Shown: positions 56,490-64,000 of the stretch, piece by piece
Layout of the letters: each line of letters starts with the position of its first letter
Numbering within the stretch: the first letter of the stretch is position 1
NCBI GenBank assembly: GCA_036362985.1
Contig: JAYGXS010000005.1
Coordinates: 47,848,824-47,912,823, forward strand
DNA length: 64,000 nucleotides
Reading direction: 5' to 3'
Origin: Ligula intestinalis
Lineage: Eukaryota; Platyhelminthes; Cestoda; Diphyllobothriidea; Diphyllobothriidae
Made by a program: the position numbers and the translations under genes
Notes under the pieces: generated by a model
Databases searched by the model: none
What the model saw: only the letters and a program-made list of their open reading frames with translations
Told to the model about the DNA's origin: nothing

Positions 56490-58750
56490 GTGGTGTTATC
56501 CTATTGTGCTTTATGAGCACTGCTAGTATCTCCGCGTAAAATTCAAGGCTTTCCTCTAAACGCATTACGCGTGTGGCTAGGTTAAGACATACACCGCAAT
56601 CTGCGCGCGCAGGCTTAGTTGGCTGGGTTGTGTTCGGTTCTAAGACGGTTGGTGAAAGAAAATGCGTGTTTGCATAGTGGGTGGTCTGGGATTTGGTACG
56701 CGTTATTGAAAGCGCTTCGGCTATTTATGGGAGTACCTTGTCAAAGGTAGTAAGAGGCGGCTTACATAATTTACCTGATTACACCTGTTAGAGTATATCT
56801 TAGCGACTTGACCTCCAGGGTGTGAGCTGGTGGTGATTTCGGTTGGGCGTGCGACATTATGAAAAGAGGTCCGGGGTTGAAATCCAGCCGTCGGCGAACA
56901 TTTTTTTCATCTAGCAGAGATGGATCGTACACGTTAGCGTTACCCATGCTATTGGAAACTATATTAGAGTGCATTCATTCAAAGTCTGCAATCAACCGGC
57001 TATGCTAATATAGATAGCGAAAAGATTTGCTTGTGCAATTAATTCAAACAGTCAAAATTTGTAATGTGAACGACTAAGCCTTTGTTGTAAGGAGTTCTTT
57101 GCACTGTAACAATCCGCTTCGGGAGCAGCGATGTTGTTTTTAGGAGTGAATGAACTTCCAGACATATGCTGATCGTAGGGATAACTTTCAGAGCGTGGTA
57201 TAATCCGCAGTCCAGTTAGATTGTTCAAGCGAAGGATTCGTCCCACTCAGAAAGGATAATTCCAAAGGGCAGATAATATGCAGTTCCTTTGTCAGTTTTT
57301 ATAGCCAGATGTGTCTTCTACACTAAGGTAGAGACTAAAAACCTCGTGAGCGCAAAGAGCTTAAATTCAAAACCAATTTCAAATTTCCCTCTTTTAGTTC
57401 ACTTGTTGCTGCAGCATGTGTGTCAAGTTGACGTTGCAAGGTCTCCTCAGACTGTGACCTTACAATTAACTCGGGCAGGTTATTTAATGGTTCCACGACA
57501 TGATTGAAGAATAAATACTTTGTCTTATCAAATTTTCAGCATAGCATGGGTAGGTTGAAAGGATGCTCATAGGTTATTTCTAGTTGCGTGAAAGGAAATT
57601 GGGGAAATAAAAAAAACAGTCTTAAACTAACTTCCACCTGCCTGATGTCCTTCAGGGGCCACAAACTCTCCGTACAACATCAATTATTGAAATAATGGAA
57701 ATCATATGGGCGTTCACAGTCTAAACTGCTCCCGTGTCGAAGGATAGAAACCATGGTCCACAATCCAATCGGGCTCCTGTGCTGTCGAGGCCTCACACCC
57801 ATTAACGCTTTCTGCGGACCGTTATGCTACTAGCGATCCTGAATGCATTATATTGACATTTCATTATCACATTCTGAACTATTTACCATTAGTCTACCCT
57901 ACACCTCTTTTTATTTTTCCAGACCGCTTTTTCTCCTACAGTCCGTCTGAAAGTGAGGGCTTGCTGATCTCTACCTCCATTTTTGTCGTTGGAGTTTTTT
58001 AATTGCTCATTTCTTAGCTCGCAATTATATTCTAAGTTTTGAACCATTTTTTAGTTCAGTATAATTCAATATAATAAGGTTTATTTGTAAAGCACATCTT
58101 TGGCGCCGTCAAAAAAAATCCCGGAAGGCAGGAAAAAACCTAACCCAAACCCCTTCTTTCGCAGTGACAATTGTATTTGTTTTGGTCTTTTGCTAGGTCA
58201 ATAGTGTGCGAAATAAGGAGTTTGTTTTAAGTGAAAAAAACCTGACTTCTAGGGAACAAATCGAGGAAAACATGAAAAAAAATAAAAAAGTTATACATTG
58301 TAGGTGTTACGGTTTTATAGTAAGAATACTTGGGGTCTGGAAAAACTGTAATGTCCTTTAACTGAGGTATACTTAGCCGCGGTCAGTTTGAAGGTGAAAA
58401 TATCAGCTGATGATATGGCATCTACCGTATGCATGGCTCTGCTCGATACGGAGATTACAATCATTGTCCGGTGGCACAAGTTTGCTAATTAGATGGGACG
58501 TTGCAGATGTCTGAGGTGGGTCGAGGCAGCTGCGAAGTTCCATCGTCATTCAAGTGCATCGGCAGAAGACATTTGGCCTTTCGTTTGTCGAATATCTAAG
58601 TGAGATTGAGATTTACATCATTAGTATTTATATTTCTGATACATTATAAGAGGAAACAATATATATTTTAGTATAATTGAAGAGAAAATTATTTTCCTTC
58701 ATAATAATTTTTCATAAACATTTAGATATTAGTAGAGGAATATTGGAATA
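56490..58750. other. No gene recognised
   Basis: AT-rich spacer between two CR1-like LINEs; no frame with a domain. Confidence 0.4.
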
Positions 58751-58919
58751 GATAAATTATTCTTAGTTTTTGTTTTTTACTTTATTTTTAAGGATTGGAA
58801 AAGGAGGCAAGGCACAATTTTGCTTAAGCTTTGATTTTATCAGCGTTGGAAATCGTCGACTGGAAAGCTTTCAGCATTTGCCTGTTTTCTCCAAAATTTT
58901 CGAGAACTCTCCTGGACCG

Positions 58920-59979
58920 TTAGATCCCTTTTGGTCCGAATTGGACGTCAAAGAACTGGTTAGCAAAGTGTCCTATTTTATTAAGAAATATATGCGTCAT
59001 GTCATTTGAGAAGAACTGCTTGGTCTTTCTTCTAAATTCGGCTAAACTGTGGCTTTTTCGAATATCGTTAGGTAGGGCATTCCATATGATCGCATATCTT
59101 ATGGTGTAGAAATTTGATCGCTGGGCCGTCCTAGCTTTAGCGTAATGAATTGTATGCTGGTTGTTTCTAGTGGAACGGGAACCGTTTTGATTTGTTAACA
59201 TATTATTGCTAAGGATGTTCTGATTATGTGTCACTTTAAATATGAAAGTTAAACCATTTTGGAGTCGCCTTTGCCAGAGGGTTTTAAGACCATATCTATT
59301 GTACATTATTGTATAGGAGTCTCGGGCGTCATCGCGTTTACACAGACCTCTGGTAAACCTTCGCTGGATTTTTTCTAGTTTCTGTCTGTCATCTGATGAC
59401 ATGGTACCGAAAAATATTGAGCAGTAATCTAGAATAGGTAAAACGTACATTTTGTAAAGTTTAGTCTTAAGTGTAATTAATGTGAAATTTTTACTTATGA
59501 AGCCACATAGTCGATTGGCTTTTGGTGCGATTTGTTTAACATGTGGGGATAAGTCAAGAGTATTAGAATAGCTAAGACCTAAATCTTTTAAAGATGTTAG
59601 CTCTTTTATTTCTTGACCACTAAACATTATGGGGGGAAGTTTTAGTGGTCCAAATATTATGAAATGACATTTTGTTGGTGAAAACGGCATTTGCCACTGA
59701 ACACTCCAGTCGTTTAGTTTTTGAAGGTCTAATTCAATCGTTCTATGCACACTACTTATCGAATTTTCGTTATAGGCATATGCGAGTTTTAAGTCATCTG
59801 CATATAAAAATGTTTTAGCAGATGTTGATATCGTGGATAACTCATGAATGTAAATGAGAAATAAGAGGGGACCTAGGATAGTGCCTTGAAAAACACCACT
59901 GCTTATATGAGCTGGTTCTGATACTATATTTCGAAGTTGTACTACTTGAAATCGGTTTTGAAGATAGGATTTGAGGAAA
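58920..59979 (-). CDS. CR1-like ORF2, C-terminal part of reverse transcriptase
   Basis: Continues the RT after the frameshift: LDFLKSYLQNRFQVVQLRN, GVFQGTILGPLLFLIYIHEL, KTFLYADDLKLAYAY (catalytic Y-A-D-D), NDWSVQWQMPFSPTKCHFII, LTSLKDLGLSYSNTL, LITLKTKLYKMYVLPILDYC, and the terminal RYAIIWNALPNDIRKSHSLA (W-N-x-L-P). The last residues are FGPKGI before the stop. No RNase H follows, as in CR1 elements. Confidence 0.85.
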
Positions 59980-61788
59980 TCAAGGAGGGGGGGGGCGAAT
60001 CCCGGGACTCACTAGCTTCACGATCAGTCTTTTATGGGGAACTTTGTCAAAGGCTTTTTTTAGATCAAAGTAAATTGTAGCTACCGTGTTCCCATCATCT
60101 CGATTTCTTGAGACGAATTCCAAGAAAGTGAGATGGCAGGACTGACATGACTTTTTGGGTAAAAAGGCATGTTGAGAGGGGGGTATGAGATTTACATTCG
60201 TCAGATGGTCTAACATTTGGTTATAAATTATTTTTTCTAAGATTTTTGCTAAAACCGATGTTCGGTGAACACCACGATAATTTTGGGCATTGGACCGATT
60301 TCCGTTTTTGTAAATTGGGGTGATACATGATTTTTTCCAGATTTCTGGATAAGTACCATTTGACTGCAGTAACGAGAAAAGGTTAGACAGAAGTATTGGG
60401 GCATATGTCATATGCCTCAGTATGCAAGGAGGGATTCTATCCGTTCCATATGATGTGGAATTGGACAGTTGGCGGATAGCTTTCTCTACAGTTTCTTCGT
60501 TAAACAATATCTCTTTTAATACTAGTGCCGTCATTTCTGTTGGTTGGGGGATTGGTTCTTCCTCGACTGAATAGTTGGTTGAGAAATACTCGTTAAAAAG
60601 ATTTGCTATTTGGTTGTCATTTGTTATTACTATTCCTTGGTCATCAAGCATGATTTGGGGGCCTTGTTTTTGATGATTATTTATTTGTTTCCTGAAGATT
60701 TGGGCTGTCCCTTCTGGGGACTCGATTGCCCGATGTTCTGCTGCTATCGTCTTATTTGTTTCAATGTTCTGGGCTAACTCGTGAATCTCTGTAATGCGTC
60801 TGAGCGTAGATAGATAACTAATACATGGGTCGTGCAGTTGTTTTTTAAGTTTTTTTAGCCGTTTGGAAAGGAAGTTTGGGATTAGTGATTTCTTACATGG
60901 GGATTTCTCGTCAATTAGGGTATCTCGAATTAAATTAAGGGTGGCATATAATATGTTTACAGCTTCTAGAGGGGATGCTGTTAGGAGGAAAGTGCTCCAA
61001 TCCAATGACCTAATGTAGTTATTCATAGATTCAATGTCAAGATTTTTGGGGTTTATAGAAGTGTAACTAGGATCAGGTCTTATTTTAATGTTAAGAGGGA
61101 GCACTGCTATTATTGTCTTATGATCACTATCAAAGGTTAAGCTGTCGTAGTGCGTATATAAGGGCCAGATATCATTGGTGAGAATAACATCGAGTATATT
61201 GTTTCCCCTGGTTGGTTTGCTTATTATTTGCGTCCAGTTATGAAACACAATTGATGATAATAATTCATCATGTCTGGATGGGGCTGATAGTTCTGTCCAG
61301 TTTATTTCTGGACGGTTTAAGTCTCCTGCAATTATCTTATAGTCGGTTTGGATATTCGATAGAATATCTAGTAGATTTGTAAGACCAGTGTCATCATTAC
61401 TAAATTCCGGAGGGGTGTACAAACATCCAATTAGAATGCTTTTAAGGGTCTTGGATGTTATTATAGCGAAGCATGCTTCGCCATTGAACGTCTCCTGAAG
61501 AACCTCAAAGCCACTCTGTTCTATGGTAGATCTAATGTAGATCATACAACCTCCTCCTCGTTTATTCGCACGGTCCTGTCTATAGAAGGTGTAGTTTGCT
61601 ATAAAAAGTGAAGCATTGGAGGTTGATTCGTTTACCCATGTTTCTGTTAAAAAGACTATATCGGGATTGTGTGTGTCAATAAAAGTCCTAAGTCGTGGGA
61701 CTTTGTTTACTATCGATCTAGCATTAATAAGAGCAACACTTATGGTGTCGGATACAAAAGCTGGAATCTGTTGTGAAAAAATGGATTC
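59980..61788 (-). CDS. CR1-like ORF2, endonuclease and RT fingers
   Basis: Open from a stop at 61789-61791 without an ATG until 61545. It begins TISVALINARSIVNK, then NPDIVFLTETWVN (the catalytic Glu), a GGGCMIYIRST loop, LIGCLYTPPEF, KIIAGDLNRPEINW (GD-N), SDHKTIIAVL (the terminal S-D-H), a 120-residue linker, SYGTDRIPPCIL, WKKSCITPIYKNGNRSNAQN, YRGVHRTSVLAKILEKIIYN and IYFDLKKAFDKVPHKRLIV (catalytic F-D-x-x-K-A-F-D). The frame breaks at C9 (plus G 59987-59995). The real start probably lies in the overlap with ORF1. Confidence 0.85.
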   Translation of the reverse strand, partial: ESIFSQQIPAFVSDTISVALINARSIVNKVPRLRTFIDTHNPDIVFLTETWVNESTSNASLFIANYTFYRQDRANKRGGGCMIYIRSTIEQSGFEVLQETFNGEACFAIITSKTLKSILIGCLYTPPEFSNDDTGLTNLLDILSNIQTDYKIIAGDLNRPEINWTELSAPSRHDELLSSIVFHNWTQIISKPTRGNNILDVILTNDIWPLYTHYDSLTFDSDHKTIIAVLPLNIKIRPDPSYTSINPKNLDIESMNNYIRSLDWSTFLLTASPLEAVNILYATLNLIRDTLIDEKSPCKKSLIPNFLSKRLKKLKKQLHDPCISYLSTLRRITEIHELAQNIETNKTIAAEHRAIESPEGTAQIFRKQINNHQKQGPQIMLDDQGIVITNDNQIANLFNEYFSTNYSVEEEPIPQPTEMTALVLKEILFNEETVEKAIRQLSNSTSYGTDRIPPCILRHMTYAPILLSNLFSLLQSNGTYPEIWKKSCITPIYKNGNRSNAQNYRGVHRTSVLAKILEKIIYNQMLDHLTNVNLIPPSQHAFLPKKSCQSCHLTFLEFVSRNRDDGNTVATIYFDLKKAFDKVPHKRLIVKLVSPGIRPPPP

Positions 61789-63038
61789 CTATTACTTGGT
61801 TGATTGTGTTGAGGGCTCATGTGCGGAAATTGTGTGATTGGTGGATAATATGGTGGTGTTGGACTATTTGTGGCGAATTGTGCATCATTGGGAAAAATTG
61901 GTGATGAGAGTGGTGGAATTCGATGGCATTGTGTAACTATCGGAGGGTATGGTGTTGTGCGAGGTGGGATTTGATTGTGTGTGTTATATTGAAAGGGTTG
62001 GGTGTGCGGTGGTCGTCTTGTGTATGGGCTAGGATACATGGGTTGAGAGAAGGGGTTAGGTGTCATTTTAGGGTGTGCATTTAAATACGGATATTCGTTT
62101 TGATATGAAATTCTGTTTGGGACTGGTGGTCTATTCTGGGTTGTTCGGGGGAGATAATCTAACACTGGTTTACTACTTTGGGTCTTTGAGTTAGGACTGG
62201 TATTGCTATTTATGGACATGTTTAGACGTGTGTTGTTATTTATCAGTGTATCTTGATTAGATTCAGGATAAGTGTTGGTCATGTCTAATGGGGTTGTACT
62301 ATTTCGGGGTCTTTTTGTTTGGACCTTATTCTTTCCCTTAATTGCTTCGGCAGGTTTATTATTTGCTTTCGGTTTGTCATTATTATAATATGAAGAAGTC
62401 GCTCTCAAGTCATCTAAGCTGATGCTACGTTGATAGTTTTCGTTTTGCTTCCCAGATGAGGAGGAACTCGTTAATTGTTCCTCTGAAGTAGCATTTTGTG
62501 GAGTGTTTCCGTCCTCTACGACTATATGCGGCTGACTTTGTTTACGCCCTTTGTCTTTGTGAAAAACTTGTCTGCGCTGCATTGGGGTCAAGTCAGGGCC
62601 TATATATGCTTTAAAACTCCGGAAACTCCTATTTATTTCAGAGTTTTGTAGTAGCATTTGAGCTTCGGCGTGGGAAGAACATGTAAGCAAAATCGGTTTG
62701 TTTTTACTTCGCGAATTTAGTCTTTTGATAGACACTATGCCTATACTTATCCCACATTGTTGAAAAACGCTTTGTATTGCTACCATTGGATTACTCGTTT
62801 GAGGAAAGTTGCGGAAGATTATATTACAGCTACGTTTTGATCTATCTGAAACTTCTGTTGATACTAAATGCACTACAGACTCAATCTGAGGTAAATTCGT
62901 GAGGTTGCTTTCAAATGAATTGGAGTCCAGAAGTGAATTAAGAATCTTAAATACAGGTTCATACTTTTCAATAAAGTTTGTTAAATTTAAGAGGGCTGAC
63001 AGATCGATTTGATCCACAACAACTTTCGCGTCGGTCAT
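61740..63038 (-). CDS. CR1-like ORF1 protein (432 residues, intact)
   Basis: Starts MTDAKVVVDQIDLSALLNLT; residues about 60-150 read SKRSCNIIFRNFPQTSNPMV, IGIVSIKRLNSRSKNKPILL and a SFKAYIGPDLTPMQRRQVFH end, the fold seen in LINE ORF1 proteins that resemble an RRM (N-I-I-F-R-N/G-x-P ... PDLT). The second half is Asn/Pro/Gln-rich and disordered, ending in a proline-rich stretch near residues 340-432. It is open over its full length and overlaps ORF2 by 49 bases. Expected role: RNA binding of the retrotransposon ribonucleoprotein. Confidence 0.8.
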   Translation of the reverse strand: MTDAKVVVDQIDLSALLNLTNFIEKYEPVFKILNSLLDSNSFESNLTNLPQIESVVHLVSTEVSDRSKRSCNIIFRNFPQTSNPMVAIQSVFQQCGISIGIVSIKRLNSRSKNKPILLTCSSHAEAQMLLQNSEINRSFRSFKAYIGPDLTPMQRRQVFHKDKGRKQSQPHIVVEDGNTPQNATSEEQLTSSSSSGKQNENYQRSISLDDLRATSSYYNNDKPKANNKPAEAIKGKNKVQTKRPRNSTTPLDMTNTYPESNQDTLINNNTRLNMSINSNTSPNSKTQSSKPVLDYLPRTTQNRPPVPNRISYQNEYPYLNAHPKMTPNPFSQPMYPSPYTRRPPHTQPFQYNTHNQIPPRTTPYPPIVTQCHRIPPLSSPIFPNDAQFATNSPTPPYYPPITQFPHMSPQHNQPSNRNPFFHNRFQLLYPTP

Positions 63039-63289
63039 TGTTTCTAATAAAATTTTCCTGCAAAGGATTTTTGAATGCTAAATATATGTCGAAGTAATGT
63101 GTTTTTGACAAATAAACTATAAAATACTAGAAGTACAAAACAAATGATTTGTACAGCGTTCTATGAAACAGAGGACAATATCTGACCAAATCAACGAAGG
63201 AGTTTGGTAGCGGATTTTGGCTAAGATAGTCAACTGTTACTTACTGATATTTTATTTAAGAAAACCAAAGACTTTGAGTCGTTTCTTCA

Positions 63290-63290
<1 letters not shown>

Positions 63291-63329
<39 letters not shown>
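63291..63329. repeat. (TA)n microsatellite
   Basis: About 19 TA units in a row. Confidence 0.95.
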
Positions 63330-63332
<3 letters not shown>

Positions 63333-63344
63333 GAGAGAGGTAGA

Positions 63345-63815
63345 GCCTTTGAAAACCCTATTTACCGATAGATGCTGCCAGATCATACATATTGTTCAGA
63401 GTCACATATACACTATAACATTGTTGTTGTCTTTCAAATGTATGACCAGCAAGCAAAGAAAGATCATGCTTTCTTTTGAATGCGTCGACGCTTTCAGCAA
63501 GAACAACCGAGGAAGGAAGTTTATTCCATTCTTCAATGACCCACTGGGAGAAGAAGTGGGCCCGCAGTTATGGTTTGGCGTGGTGTTTCTTCAGTTTGTA
63601 CGGATGACCGCGTAAATGTATTGTTTATGCGAATTCAAAGTCGGTCACCTAAAGAGTACAGTCTACTCCCCTGAATATTTATAATACCATGATAATATCT
63701 TCTCTGCATTGCCTAGAACAGCGAAGAAAATTATTGAGCCTATCTAGACGACCTTCATATTGGAGACCTCCTAGGCTGCTGACTAGCTTGGTCGCCCTTT
63801 AAGTCACTTTAAGTC
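63345..63815 (-). mobile_element. CR1-like LINE, 3'-terminal RT fragment
   Basis: Minus strand from 63815: RATKLVSSLGGLQYEGRLDR, LNNFLRCSRQCREDIIMVL, a break, LRGHPYKLKKHHAKP and FFSQWVIEEWNKLPSSVVLA. This matches the end of the 52.8-kb and 50.6-kb copies (K-x-V-R-x-L, W-N-x-L-P). Its 3' part shares CCTTTGAAAACCCTATT with 52697-52713. Confidence 0.75.
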
Positions 63816-64000
63816 ACTTTATTAAGGGAAGAAGGCTTTCGCCCTTTAGCTCCCTATTCATAACCAAAAATCGCATAATATGTTCACTGTAACAATAGTA
63901 CATAATACAAATGTACAAATGTAGGCTTAACATCAGTGATAAGTGTGAGCCAATTGCAAGGTGTTGCTACTAACACTTTGTTCAGTATATCTGCCACAGT
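63805..64000. other. Unassigned sequence at the window end
   Basis: Contains a short tandem repeat (TTTAAGTCACTTTAAGTCAC, 63799-63818) and nothing further that I can name. Confidence 0.4.

Larger units (their letters stand above)
58750..63045 (-). mobile_element. Nearly complete CR1-like LINE
   Basis: ORF1 (63038-61740), ORF2 endonuclease and RT (61788-59980) and RT tail (frame ending 58920) in the right order with an AT-rich 3' part. Only one frameshift, at a G9 run (59987-59995), is visible in about 4.1 kb, so it is the youngest element of the window. Endpoints are approximate: the 3' end lies somewhere between 58920 and 58750. Confidence 0.85.

Overview
The window looks like repeat-saturated nuclear DNA of an invertebrate animal. 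The best guess is a parasitic flatworm, perhaps a diphyllobothriid tapeworm. The grounds are kilobase-scale introns and a repeat load dominated by Penelope-like elements with a GIY-YIG domain, RTE and CR1 LINEs, and tRNA-derived SINEs. The clade is inference; coding content, splice sites and repeats are read from the sequence.

Two multi-exon host genes lie head to tail on the minus strand. The upstream gene is an SPSB3-type SPRY/SOCS-box protein. Its conserved exons are at 44080-43893, 40693-40446 and 32175-31989, and the intron phases match at every junction. Two further phase-compatible exons (24667-24471 and 23818-23494, with a stop codon and an AATAAA) may be its C-terminal end. The downstream gene is a kelch-like (BTB-BACK) Cullin-3 adaptor. 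It has a long low-complexity first exon (20743-19838), a linker/BTB-start exon (16842-16724), a BTB exon (10550-10351) and a BACK exon (4085-3881). The kelch repeats must lie beyond position 1. Both proteins belong to cullin-RING E3 ligase substrate-receptor families (SPSB3 with Cul5/Elongin BC, kelch-like with Cul3).

The introns and intergenic DNA are packed with degraded mobile elements. At least nine Penelope-like (PLE) coding remnants, all on the plus strand and therefore antisense to both host genes, occur near 0.5, 7.8, 13.7, 15.4, 21.3, 26.7, 28.6, 39.4 and 52.3 kb. Many end in, or are flanked by, a compact CTGANGA-stem-GAAA motif resembling the catalytic core of the hammerhead ribozyme, in several stem II variants; inverted copies sit at the 5' side of three PLE loci. 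RTE remnants are at 34.1, 35.4-36.1 and 41.5-43.1 kb, and a LINE remnant with an RNase H domain is at 33.1-33.8 kb.

The right end (47-64 kb) is a graveyard of CR1-like LINEs. It includes one almost complete element (63.0 to 58.9 kb, minus strand) with ORF1, endonuclease and reverse transcriptase, interrupted by one visible frameshift at a G9 run. Three or four TA-flanked MITEs, tRNA-derived SINEs, local duplications and G-rich tracts complete the picture. No rRNA gene, bona fide tRNA gene, CRISPR array or bacterial-type operon was seen.
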